Positions 44,342 to 52,449 of a DNA stretch of 53,821 nt are shown in pieces; the stretch's first letter is position 1; the number at the start of each line of letters is the position of its first letter. The notes under the pieces were generated by a model. It worked only from the letters and a program-made list of their open reading frames with translations, did not search any database and was not told the DNA's origin. The position numbers were made by a program, and so were the translations under genes. Origin of the DNA: CAYOHR01 sp964512145 (lineage in GTDB: Bacteria; Bacteroidota; Bacteroidia; Flavobacteriales_G; JALEGO01); NCBI GenBank assembly GCA_964512145.1, contig CAZEIM010000019.1, forward strand, positions 1 to 53,821, read 5' to 3'.

Positions 44342-47300
44342 TTACATGTTTCGTCTATATTGTCCACCTACTTCAAATAATGCTTGTGTAATTTGCCCTA
44401 AGGAACAATGTTTTGAAGCTTCCATTAAACTTTCAAAAATATTGCCATTTTGAACGGCTGTTTTTTGAACCATTAGTAAATATTTTTCTGAAATTTCTTT
44501 ATTCCTGTTGTGTAGTGATTGAACATAAGAAATTTGCTGTTTTTTCTCTTCGCTAGTTGCTCTAATAACTTCATTAGGTATAATTGTTGGAGAACCTTCT
44601 TTATTTAAAAAGGTATTTACCCCAATAATAGGTAAGCTCCCATTATGCTTTAATGTTTCGTAATACAAACTCTCATCCTGTATTTTACCTCTTTGATACA
44701 TGGTTTCCATAGCTCCTAGTACTCCTCCTCTATCGGTAATTCTATCAAATTCCATTAAAACAGCTTCTTCCACTAAATCGGTTAATTCTTCAATAATAAA
44801 TGAACCTTGCAGTGGATTTTGATTTTTAGCCAATCCCAATTCATGATTAATTATTAACTGTATAGCCATAGCTCTTCTCACCGATTCTTCTGTAGGAGTT
44901 GTAATGGCTTCATCATAGGCATTGGTATGTAAAGAATTACAGTTATCATATATTGCATATAAAGCCTGTAAAGTAGTACGAATGTCATTAAAAGCTATTT
45001 CTTGAGCATGTAAAGATCTTCCGGAAGTTTGAATGTGATATTTAAGCTTTTGAGATCGTTCGTTAGCACCATATTTAATTTTCATGGCTTTAGCCCAAAT
45101 TTTACGAGCAACCCTGCCAATTACAGCATATTCTGGATCAATTCCGTTTGAGAAGAAAAAGGACAAATTGGGGGCAAATGAATCGATAGACATGCCTCGG
45201 CTTAAATAATATTCTACATAGGTAAATCCATTAGCTAAAGTAAATGCTAATTGGGTAATAGGGTTTGCTCCAGCTTCGGCTATATGGTATCCTGAAATAG
45301 AAACCGAATAAAAATTTTGTATGGAATGATTAATAAAATACTGTTGCATATCTCCCATAATGCGCAAAGAAAACTCCGTTGAAAAAATACAGGTATTTTG
45401 AGCCTGATCTTCTTTTAAAATATCTGCCTGAACTGTCCCACGTACTTTACTCAGGGTATCTTTTTTAATATTTTCATATATTTCTTTAGGTAAAACATTA
45501 TCTCCTGTTACTCCTAAAAGTAATAATCCTAAACCATTATTTGACTCTGGTAAATTTCCAGAATAGGCCACTTTATGATCTCCTAAAATGTTTCTTATTT
45601 TTTCTTTTGTATCTTCTAAAAGTCCGTTTTTATGTATATATATTTCGCACTGCTGATCGATGGCCGCATTCATAAAAAAACTTGTAATTATAGCAGAGGG
45701 TCCATTGATAGTCATTGAAACAGATGTTTTAGGATCGCATAAATCAAAACCTGAATACAATTTTTTAGCATCGTCTAAACAACAAACAGAAACCCCTGAA
45801 TTTCCAACTTTACCATATATATCTGGTCTATAGTCGGGGTCTCTTCCATACAATGTAACCGAATCAAAAGCGGTTGAAAGTCTTTTAGCCGGTAAATCTT
45901 TGGATACATAGTGAAATCTTCTATTCGTTCTTTCAGGACCACCCTCACCTGCAAACATTCGGGTAGGATCTTCTCCTTCACGCTTAAAAGGGAATACACC
46001 AGCGGTATAAGGAAACTCTCCAGGAACGTTTTCCTGAAGCATCCAATACAACAAATCTCCCCACGCTTCAAATCGAGGAAGACTTACTTTTGGTATTTTA
46101 AGTTTTGATAAAGACTCATAGAAGTTTTGTGTATAAATTTCTTTATCTCTTACCTTAAATACAAATGACTCATTTTGATAATTTTTCTTTTTTTCCGGCC
46201 ATTTCTCTAATAATTTTTTTGAAGTATTATCTAAAGACGTTTCTATATCTAAAATTAATGTATCAATATCTAAAACTGATTTTGATAGAGTATTTTTCAG
46301 TAGCTCTCTGCTGGTTTTCAAAGCATACAAAGAATTAGCCAACTCTTTTTGTTTTACGGAAAATGTATTGTACCCTCGAATTGTTTCTGAAATTTCCGAC
46401 AAATAACGAACTCTCTGTGGAGGAATAATATATAATTTCTCAGAAGAATCAGATGTATTTAATTTAATTTGACCGAATTGCACTTCGGTTTTTTGCTGAA
46501 TAACATCAAGAACTTTTAAAAAAAGCTGGTTAATTCCTTCATCATTAAATTGTGAAGCAACTGTACCGAATACCGGCATTAAATCAACCTCTGTATCCCA
46601 TTTTTTTTGATTGCGCTGATATTGTTTTTTCACATCTCTTAAGGCATCTTGAGCTCCCTTCTTATCAAATTTATTAATGGCAATAACATCGGCAAAATCT
46701 AACATGTCAATTTTTTCTAGTTGTGTTGCTGCACCGTATTCGGGAGTCATTACGTACATGCTTACATCAGAAAATTCTGTAATTTCTGTATCAGATTGTC
46801 CAATTCCAGATGTTTCTAAAATAAGTAAGTCAAAATCACCGCATTTTAATATGTTAAGCGCATCTCCTATATGTTTAGATAGTGCTAAATTGGCTTGTCT
46901 AGTAGCTAAAGACCTCATATATACTCTATCATTAAATATAGAGTTCATTCGAATTCTATCTCCCAGTAAAGCTCCTCCTGTTTTTCTTTTAGAGGGGTCA
47001 ACGGAAATAATTCCGATTTTTTTATCTGCAAATGATTGCAAAAACCTTCTGACCAATTCATCCACTAAAGATGATTTTCCTGCTCCTCCAGTTCCAGTTA
47101 TACCTAATACAGGAATATTTGTATGAAGGGCATTTTCTTTTAATGTATTTAAAATTACAGAATTCTTTTCACCATAATTTTCAGCTGCCGATATTAACCT
47201 AGCAATAGAATTATGATTTTTTATTGGAAAATCAAGTATGATTTCTTTTTCTGAAATATCTCCAATTGGAAAGTCGCATTTTTGTAACAAATCATTTATC

Positions 47301-47707
47301 ATACCCTGTAAGCCCATTACTCTTCCGTCATCTGGGTGATAAATACGAGTTATTCCATACGCATGTAATTCATCTATTTCAGAAGGTAATATTGTTCCCC
47401 CTCCTCCTCCAAAAATTTTAATATGACCCGCATTTTTTTCATATAATAAATCATACATATATTTAAAAAACTCCATATGCCCACCCTGATAAGATGTAAT
47501 AGCAATGGCTTGAACATCTTCCTGAATAGCACATTGAACAATTTCCTGTACTGAACGATCGTGTCCTAAATGAATTACTTCTGCGCCAGAACTTTGAATT
47601 ATTCTACGCATAATGTTTATAGCCGCATCGTGTCCATCAAATAAAGAAGCTGCAGTAACTATGCGAATTTTATGTTTACTTTGGTAAGGTTTAGGTTCTT
47701 CCATCAT
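44342..47707 (-). CDS. icmF: Fused isobutyryl-CoA mutase IcmF
   Basis: A 1121-residue fusion of three parts: an N-terminal B12 domain with TAASLFDGHDAAINIM (His ligand in the DGHD motif) and FGGGGGTILPSEID; a MeaB-like G-protein chaperone domain with GTGGAGKSSLVDEL (P-loop, about 206), DPSKRKTGGALLGDRIRMN and INKFDKKGA; and a mutase barrel from about 540 with AGVFPFKREGEDPTRMFAGEG, RFHYVSKD, ISGYHIAEAGANP and FNDIRTTLQ. The Phe-x-Phe-K-R substrate loop is that of IcmF rather than methylmalonyl-CoA mutase. It interconverts isobutyryl-CoA and n-butyryl-CoA with adenosylcobalamin, cytoplasmic. Its upstream 130 nt hold the tRNA boundary and no cobalamin riboswitch that I can see. Confidence 0.95.
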   Translation of the reverse strand: MMEEPKPYQSKHKIRIVTAASLFDGHDAAINIMRRIIQSSGAEVIHLGHDRSVQEIVQCAIQEDVQAIAITSYQGGHMEFFKYMYDLLYEKNAGHIKIFGGGGGTILPSEIDELHAYGITRIYHPDDGRVMGLQGMINDLLQKCDFPIGDISEKEIILDFPIKNHNSIARLISAAENYGEKNSVILNTLKENALHTNIPVLGITGTGGAGKSSLVDELVRRFLQSFADKKIGIISVDPSKRKTGGALLGDRIRMNSIFNDRVYMRSLATRQANLALSKHIGDALNILKCGDFDLLILETSGIGQSDTEITEFSDVSMYVMTPEYGAATQLEKIDMLDFADVIAINKFDKKGAQDALRDVKKQYQRNQKKWDTEVDLMPVFGTVASQFNDEGINQLFLKVLDVIQQKTEVQFGQIKLNTSDSSEKLYIIPPQRVRYLSEISETIRGYNTFSVKQKELANSLYALKTSRELLKNTLSKSVLDIDTLILDIETSLDNTSKKLLEKWPEKKKNYQNESFVFKVRDKEIYTQNFYESLSKLKIPKVSLPRFEAWGDLLYWMLQENVPGEFPYTAGVFPFKREGEDPTRMFAGEGGPERTNRRFHYVSKDLPAKRLSTAFDSVTLYGRDPDYRPDIYGKVGNSGVSVCCLDDAKKLYSGFDLCDPKTSVSMTINGPSAIITSFFMNAAIDQQCEIYIHKNGLLEDTKEKIRNILGDHKVAYSGNLPESNNGLGLLLLGVTGDNVLPKEIYENIKKDTLSKVRGTVQADILKEDQAQNTCIFSTEFSLRIMGDMQQYFINHSIQNFYSVSISGYHIAEAGANPITQLAFTLANGFTYVEYYLSRGMSIDSFAPNLSFFFSNGIDPEYAVIGRVARKIWAKAMKIKYGANERSQKLKYHIQTSGRSLHAQEIAFNDIRTTLQALYAIYDNCNSLHTNAYDEAITTPTEESVRRAMAIQLIINHELGLAKNQNPLQGSFIIEELTDLVEEAVLMEFDRITDRGGVLGAMETMYQRGKIQDESLYYETLKHNGSLPIIGVNTFLNKEGSPTIIPNEVIRATSEEKKQQISYVQSLHNRNKEISEKYLLMVQKTAVQNGNIFESLMEASKHCSLGQITQALFEVGGQYRRNM

Positions 47708-47837
47708 ATTATCTCAAATTACTATACGAAAATACATTAAAGTTATTAGTACTAATCAAAAATTAAGGCAATAATGTTGTTTTTAGTAAAATAAAATTTT
47801 AATAAAATAGATTGGAATAAACAAAGCAGTGTTTTGG
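47708..47837. other. Intergenic region between icmF and tRNA-His
   Basis: 130 nt, AT-rich. I see no cobalamin riboswitch, hairpin terminator or promoter with both boxes. The only notable item is the immediate tRNA 3' end. Confidence 0.5.
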
Positions 47838-47934
47838 GGTGGCTAATGGGACTCGAACCCACGACATTCAGCTTGGGAACCCACGACCCTCAGAACCACA
47901 ATCTGATGCTCTAACCAGCTGAGCTATAGCCACC
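47838..47934 (-). tRNA. tRNA-His (GTG) with a 22-nt insertion in the T-arm/variable region
   Basis: Read on the minus strand, the acceptor GTGGCTA/TAGCCAC, D-arm TAGCTCAGCTGGTTAGAGC and anticodon arm TCAGA-TTGTGGT-TCTGA (anticodon GTG) are canonical, with an encoded G-1 and C73. The expected variable region and T-arm (GGGTC, then GTGGGTTCGAGTCCCAT) is interrupted. GTCGTGGGTTC occurs twice (47877-47887 and 47855-47865, plus strand coordinates), 22 nt apart. The block between them (CCAAGCTGAAT) reads like the 3' half of another tRNA's anticodon arm (loop TTCCCAA, stem GCTGA). The gene is 97 nt rather than about 75. No CCA is encoded. It may be non-functional, a hypermutated copy or an assembly chimera. 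Confidence 0.8.
47855..47887 (-). repeat. 11-bp direct repeat inside tRNA-His, 22-nt period
   Basis: GAACCCACGAC occurs at 47855-47865 and 47877-47887 (plus strand). In tRNA terms it is the variable/T-stem boundary plus the first half of the T loop. Removing any 22-nt period restores a canonical tRNA-His. Confidence 0.95.
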
Positions 47935-47951
47935 ATGTATAAAAACTAATG

Positions 47952-47959
47952 CAAATATA
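47952..47959 (-). promoter_or_regulatory. -7 element for tRNA-His
   Basis: The minus strand reads TATATTTG (TAnnTTTG, perfect), 17 nt before the mature 5' end. It suggests that the altered tRNA gene is still transcribed. No TTG is seen at -33. Confidence 0.45.
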
Positions 47960-48004
47960 TATTTTTTATCTAAAAAAAATTTACATTTAAAAAAATAAAG
48001 TACT

Positions 48005-48625
48005 ATGAGCATCACTTTTATTATTATTATAATTACTGTTATTATTTCTATTGCAGGTTTTATCGATCGAAATTTTTTGGCAAAAAGTCAGTTAAATCCC
48101 TTTTTAGTATTCCAAAACAAGCAGTACTATCGATTATTTACACACGCATTAGTACATGCCGATTATTTGCATTTGTTTGTTAATATGTATGTATTATATA
48201 GCTTTGGAAAATATTCAGAGCTATTTTTTCAAGAATTTTTGTCCCCTGTAAAAGGGGTATTTTACTTTATTACACTTTATATAGGAGGTATTTTATTTTC
48301 ATCTTTACCATCTATTAAAAAACATAAAAACAATATTCATTACAATGCTGTTGGGGCATCTGGTGCTGTATCTGCAATTTTATTTTCAAGCATTATATTT
48401 TCACCCTTAAGTAGTTTACGAATAATGTTTATACCTATAGATATACCGGCTATTGTATTTGGAGTAATTTATTTAATATATGAAGCGTATATGGATAAAA
48501 AAGCTTCAGATCACATTGCGCACGATGCTCATTTTTGGGGTGCTGCTTTTGGAATACTATTTACATTATTAGCAAAAAAAGAAATTTTACTCCATTTTTT
48601 ACAACAATTAGGCATTGAACTTTAA
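48005..48625 (+). CDS. Rhomboid-family intramembrane serine protease
   Basis: A 206-residue polytopic membrane protein with about six helices. YRLFTHALVHADYLHLFVNMYVLYSFG contains the rhomboid H-x-x-x-N segment of helix 2 (HLFVN). The catalytic Ser is in NAVGASGAVSAIL (GxSG, about residue 119), and the His in DHIAHDAHFWGAAFGILF. It cleaves transmembrane segments of unknown substrates. The length is that of the minimal 6-TM rhomboid fold. The gene is on its own strand run, 70 nt from the tRNA on the other strand. Confidence 0.93.
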   Translation: MSITFIIIIITVIISIAGFIDRNFLAKSQLNPFLVFQNKQYYRLFTHALVHADYLHLFVNMYVLYSFGKYSELFFQEFLSPVKGVFYFITLYIGGILFSSLPSIKKHKNNIHYNAVGASGAVSAILFSSIIFSPLSSLRIMFIPIDIPAIVFGVIYLIYEAYMDKKASDHIAHDAHFWGAAFGILFTLLAKKEILLHFLQQLGIEL

Positions 48626-48685
48626 AAATAAAATGATTACAATATCATTCTTAATTATTACTTTCGTAAAAAATATTCATTGTAC

Positions 48686-49540
48686 ATGAAATATTGCGAC
48701 TATATTTATTACAATAATGAATGTATCCATACGTCTGACTTTCCATTTAGCTTTGAGAATAGGGCATTTTTGTATGGTGATATGTGTTTTGAAACTATTC
48801 GAATAGTGGATGGAATGCCTTGTTTTGTTTCATTGCATAAAAAAAGACTTCAAAAAGCTTTACAAACCTTACAATTAGATTATTCTTTAGAGAATTTAGA
48901 AAAAAAAATTCTGGAATTAATGTATGTTAATGAGCTATTCGAAGGAGGATCCATAAAAATTATGATATACAGAAAAGATGGGTTATCCTATTGCCCAAAT
49001 ACATTAGAAGCAAATGGTATTATTATGCTTAAAAAAGATACCAATAATTTTTATGAAATAAACCCAAAAGGGTTAACCATTGATTTTTTTTCAGGCATTA
49101 AAAAAACATATTCCCCCATAAGTTTTTTTAAAAACAGTCATAATTCAGCATACATACAAGCCTCAATATTTGCTAAAAAAAAATCGCTAGACGATGTGAT
49201 AATTTTAAACGATAAAGAGCGTATATGTGAAACTACAAATTCCAATATTTTTATCATTAAAAACAGAACTGCTTACACCCCTTCTATTAAAGAAGGATGT
49301 ATTGATGGTGTAATGAGAAAAATTGTTTGTTCACTATTAGAAAGAAAAAATATTCCTGTTAAAAAAACTTCCATAACAAAAGATTGGCTGTTAGATGCCG
49401 ATGAAATTTTTTTAACAAATGTTGTTCGTGGAATACAATGGGTGGGGTCCTTTCAAAAAAAGAGATTTAGCAATGCTACAGCAAAATTCATACTTGAAAA
49501 AATAAATGAAAAAATGTATCAAGAAATTGCCTTGGTATAA
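48686..49540 (+). CDS. Class IV PLP-dependent aminotransferase family protein (branched-chain aminotransferase/ADC lyase type)
   Basis: A 284-residue PLP enzyme from the ATG at 48686 (a TTG at 48680 would add two residues). Fold type IV motifs are FENRAFLYGDMCFETIRI (N-terminal), SFFKNSHNSAYIQASIFAKKK with the likely Schiff-base Lys in the first K-x-S-H-N, and ICETTNSNIFIIKN with the catalytic E-x-T/S-x-x-N. PSIKEGCIDGVMRKIV and ADEIFLTNVVRGIQWV close the domain. It might be an aminodeoxychorismate lyase, D-amino acid or branched-chain aminotransferase. Length and motifs do not separate these. Confidence 0.85.
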   Translation: MKYCDYIYYNNECIHTSDFPFSFENRAFLYGDMCFETIRIVDGMPCFVSLHKKRLQKALQTLQLDYSLENLEKKILELMYVNELFEGGSIKIMIYRKDGLSYCPNTLEANGIIMLKKDTNNFYEINPKGLTIDFFSGIKKTYSPISFFKNSHNSAYIQASIFAKKKSLDDVIILNDKERICETTNSNIFIIKNRTAYTPSIKEGCIDGVMRKIVCSLLERKNIPVKKTSITKDWLLDADEIFLTNVVRGIQWVGSFQKKRFSNATAKFILEKINEKMYQEIALV

Positions 49541-49561
49541 ATGCTATAAATTATATCTTTG
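49532..49561 (+). promoter_or_regulatory. Promoter for the membrane protein-DUF3822-rsmD-cpsB run
   Basis: TTG at 49532-49534, a 19-bp spacer and TATCTTTG at 49554-49561 (both boxes perfect). The ATG at 49577 follows after 15 nt. The -33 box lies within the last codons of the aminotransferase gene. Confidence 0.6.
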
Positions 49562-49576
49562 TAAATAAAAAATAAA

Positions 49577-50359
49577 ATGAAGTCTTTTTCAAAAATAATT
49601 TTTCCCGGTTTAGTCTTTTTAGCAGGAGTTGTAATGTTAATACTTTCTGTAACATCCGGACAAAACAAGTATGTTGTTCTATCGGCAATTATTTTGGCAC
49701 TTATTGGAGTTATTATGTTGGTCATAATTTTTAAACAACTACAAAAAAGTGCGCAATTAGGAATTATTGTTTTTTTTATTATTTGCTCCTTTATATTAAC
49801 GGCATGGAACATACAATCTATTAAAGAACCATTAGATTTTGCTGAGGTAAAAAACGAACGGTTTGAAGTTATAAAACAAAGCTTAAAAGATATTCGAGAA
49901 GCACAAATTATGTATAAAAAAGTTTATGGTGATTATACTCAATCCTTTGATACACTTTCTGATTTTATAAAAAACGGAAAACTACCCGTAGTTCGAGCTA
50001 TTGGAGATAGACCGGACGGATTAACTGTGGAAGAAGCATTAAAGCAAGGGTACATGAGAAGAGATACTAATTTTGTGTTAGTTAAAGACACCTTATTTGG
50101 TAAATCTTACGTTTCTAAATTTGGCGTTAAAACCCTTCAACAAATTGATTCCATTGGGTTTATACCATATACAAACGGAGTTCAGTTTAATATTATTAAA
50201 GGAGAGGTTGAAAAAAACAATTTAAAGGTTAAAACCTTACAAGTAACTGCAAAAAACAGCGATGTATTTTCAGATTGGCCTTCTCACTTTTATCAAGACT
50301 TAAAAGACCAATCATTCGGTTCAACTACCGATCCGGTATTAAATGGAAATTGGGAATAA
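49577..50359 (+). CDS. Conserved membrane protein, unknown, with a pseudopilin-like segment
   Basis: A 260-residue protein with three hydrophobic helices (about 9-26, 32-51 and 60-77), then a soluble part. The segment KDIREAQIMYKKVYGDYTQSFDTLSDFIKNG recalls the helix-and-loop of type II pseudopilins (I-R-E-A-Q-x-x-Y-x-x-x-Y-G-x-Y-x), but the prepilin signal is absent and three helices argue against a true pilin. The rest includes SYVSKFGVKTLQQIDSIGFIPYTNGVQF. I do not recognise a family name. It is the first gene of the DUF3822-rsmD cluster, overlapping DUF3822 by 17 nt. Confidence 0.75.
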   Translation: MKSFSKIIFPGLVFLAGVVMLILSVTSGQNKYVVLSAIILALIGVIMLVIIFKQLQKSAQLGIIVFFIICSFILTAWNIQSIKEPLDFAEVKNERFEVIKQSLKDIREAQIMYKKVYGDYTQSFDTLSDFIKNGKLPVVRAIGDRPDGLTVEEALKQGYMRRDTNFVLVKDTLFGKSYVSKFGVKTLQQIDSIGFIPYTNGVQFNIIKGEVEKNNLKVKTLQVTAKNSDVFSDWPSHFYQDLKDQSFGSTTDPVLNGNWE

Positions 50360-51158
50360 CACCAGCCAAAATTTATCTCGAACAGAAAGCAAAAATATAG
50401 ATTTTTCTCAATCTATATTGGTTTTTCATGTATCGCAGAATACTTTCCGTTTGTGTATTGCAAATAAACATAAAAAAATAGTATACTTCTCAGAATATAA
50501 CGCTTTAGAGCCCAACGCTACCGATACAGATATTAAACATCCATATTTTTATCAAAAATATCAACGGAAATACTGCATTATTGATACCCAAATGCCTTTT
50601 ACTATAATCCCGGAAATATTATATCAAAAATCAAATGAAAAAGATATGTTATCGATGGTGACGGGAGGGAAAATGAATTCAGAAACGATAGCTAAAAAAA
50701 TTTATTGGAATAATTCATACTTGATAGAAAATAAGCTCGAAGATGACTTTATAAAACAAGATCCGAGTTATAATTTATTTTCTGAAAATGAAGTGTTGTT
50801 AAATTCAATTCCGTTTTTTCAAAAGCAAATACCAACAGCCGTTGTATGTCATCAAAAACATAAGCATATAATTCTAATCGCATATAATAACGAGCGCTTA
50901 TTAATGTATAATACATTCGAAGTAGAGCATCCAGAAGATATTGCATATTTTATTTTACTAACCTATAAAGAATATACGTTAGATATGTTAAAAATTCCCT
51001 TGTTATATATTGGATTATATGAACCCAATGAAATACTTCAAAACTATATACAACATATTAAACCTGTTTCATTAGAAATGGAAAGCACTCCGTATTTGCA
51101 AAAAGATAAACTAGCAGAATATTTTATAACTCTGGCACCCATATTATGCGAATTATAG
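50343..51158 (+). CDS. DUF3822-type protein
   Basis: A 271-residue protein whose family is found next to rsmD in many Bacteroidota. It contains FSQSILVFHVSQNTFRLCIANKHKKIVYFSEY, KYCIIDTQMPFTIIPEILY and IILIAYNNERLLMYNTFEV, consistent with an ASKHA-like fold (pseudo-actin). No catalytic motif is evident. It overlaps the upstream gene by 17 nt and rsmD by 13 nt, so the three are translationally coupled. A role in ribosome maturation is possible by context only. Confidence 0.85.
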   Translation: MEIGNNTSQNLSRTESKNIDFSQSILVFHVSQNTFRLCIANKHKKIVYFSEYNALEPNATDTDIKHPYFYQKYQRKYCIIDTQMPFTIIPEILYQKSNEKDMLSMVTGGKMNSETIAKKIYWNNSYLIENKLEDDFIKQDPSYNLFSENEVLLNSIPFFQKQIPTAVVCHQKHKHIILIAYNNERLLMYNTFEVEHPEDIAYFILLTYKEYTLDMLKIPLLYIGLYEPNEILQNYIQHIKPVSLEMESTPYLQKDKLAEYFITLAPILCEL

Positions 51159-51688
51159 GAGGTAGTTTAAAAGGCAAATATATTCAGTTAAACGATAAGT
51201 TGCCCGTTCGTCCAACCACAGACTTTGCTAAAGAGGCCTTGTTTAATATATTAGAAAACAGAATAGATTTTACAAATAAAACCGTATTGGATTTATTCTC
51301 AGGAACAGGAAATATTAGTTACGAATTCTGTTCAAGAGGAGCAAAAAAAGTATATAGCATTGATGAATCATATCATTGCTATCAGTTTATAAAAAAAAAT
51401 ATACGTTTATGGAATATAGAAAATATTTTTCCTATAAAAAATAAGGCTATAAAATATATTGAACAGAATCAACTTGAATTTGATATTATTTTTGCCGATC
51501 CACCATTTGATTACCATGAATATTCCATATTAATTGAAAAAATATTGAATAGTACAATATTATGTAGTGATGGATTATTTATATTAGAGCATAGCTCAAA
51601 AAATGATTTTTCTTCGCATAACCATTGTGTTGATTCGAGAAAATACGGTGCTATAAAATTTTCTTTTTTTTCAAAAAATAAATTATAA
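51146..51688 (+). CDS. rsmD: 16S rRNA (guanine(966)-N(2))-methyltransferase RsmD
   Basis: A 180-residue SAM-dependent methyltransferase acting on G966 of 16S rRNA during 30S assembly. RIIGGSLKGKYIQLN and LPVRPTTDFAKEALFNILE open the N-terminal part. The SAM-binding motif is VLDLFSGTGNISYEFCSRGA, and the catalytic motif is IIFADPPFDY (N/DPPF/Y). It is slightly short but complete, ending KFSFFSKNKL. It overlaps DUF3822 by 13 nt. Confidence 0.95.
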   Translation: MRIIGGSLKGKYIQLNDKLPVRPTTDFAKEALFNILENRIDFTNKTVLDLFSGTGNISYEFCSRGAKKVYSIDESYHCYQFIKKNIRLWNIENIFPIKNKAIKYIEQNQLEFDIIFADPPFDYHEYSILIEKILNSTILCSDGLFILEHSSKNDFSSHNHCVDSRKYGAIKFSFFSKNKL

Positions 51689-51693
51689 ATCAT

Positions 51694-52446
51694 ATGGGTA
51701 TTTTAAACTTTTTAAAAAAAAAATCAGAAGCAATACTCCCCATAAATTTAGGATTATTAAAAACCGATATTCACTCACATCTTATTCCTGGAATTGATGA
51801 TGGCGCCAAAACATTGGAGGATTCTATTACATTATTGCGCGAATTTAAAAAATTAGGATACCAAAAAATAATAACCACGCCTCATGTAATGAGCGATTAT
51901 TATAAAAATACATCGGATATTATTTTATCGGGATTAGAAAAAGTAAAAAAAGAAATCATAAAAGAAAATATAAATATNNNNNNNNNNNNNNNNNNNNNAG
52001 CTGAATATTTTTTAGATAATCATTTTATACATCTTATTGAAACAAAAGACCTTTTGCCTTTTGGAAATAATTATATACTATTTGAATTATCTTTTATGAA
52101 TGAGGGTCCTTTATTAGCTGATGCTATATTTAAAATGCAAATGGCTGGATATAAACCTATTTTAGCCCATGTTGAACGATATAATTATTGGCATAAAAAC
52201 TATGAGAATTTTCATACATGGAAAGACAAAGGTGTTTATTTTCAATTAAATATAAACTCCTTGAGTATGCATTACGGACCAACCGTAAAAAAAGCTGCCG
52301 AATATTTAATTAAAAATAACATGTATGACTTTATAGGAAGTGACTGCCATCACCTCCATCACATTAAACTAATGCAACAAGTTTTAACCGAACCATTACT
52401 TCACCAAGTTGTTCAAAGTGGAACACTGCAAAATTATACCTTGTAA
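51694..52446 (+). CDS. CpsB/CapC-type (YwqE-like) tyrosine phosphatase, PHP family, with an N-run
   Basis: A 250-residue metal-dependent protein-tyrosine phosphatase. The start LLKTDIHSHLIPGIDDGAKTLEDS holds the metal-binding D-x-H-S-H and DDGA. TTPHVMSDYYKN and LAHVERYNYW carry further His ligands, and FIGSDCHHL is the last metal motif. A 21-N run at 51978-51998 hides the stretch before AEYFLDNHF; the frame is preserved across it, so the gap length is at least consistent. In Firmicutes this protein controls capsule synthesis kinases; here the target is unknown. It is 5 nt after rsmD. Confidence 0.9.
   Translation: MGILNFLKKKSEAILPINLGLLKTDIHSHLIPGIDDGAKTLEDSITLLREFKKLGYQKIITTPHVMSDYYKNTSDIILSGLEKVKKEIIKENINXXXXXXXXAEYFLDNHFIHLIETKDLLPFGNNYILFELSFMNEGPLLADAIFKMQMAGYKPILAHVERYNYWHKNYENFHTWKDKGVYFQLNINSLSMHYGPTVKKAAEYLIKNNMYDFIGSDCHHLHHIKLMQQVLTEPLLHQVVQSGTLQNYTL
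51978..51998. other. N-run (21 bases) inside the CpsB-like phosphatase gene
   Basis: An assembly gap of 7 codons. The reading frame is kept across it, and the surrounding alignment expects about this many residues before the AEY motif. Confidence 0.9.
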
Positions 52447-52449
52447 TTA

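Noticed and set aside
47708..47837. Cobalamin riboswitch upstream of icmF
   Set aside because: The region is too short and AT-rich and shows no conserved B12-box.
47838..47934. Group I intron or ordinary tRNA intron
   Set aside because: The insertion is only 22 nt, lies in the variable/T-arm and is flanked by direct repeats; it has no intron core.
48632..48649. Hairpin AATGAT/ATCATT after rhomboid gene
   Set aside because: Only 6 A/T-rich base pairs with no T-run; not convincing as a terminator.
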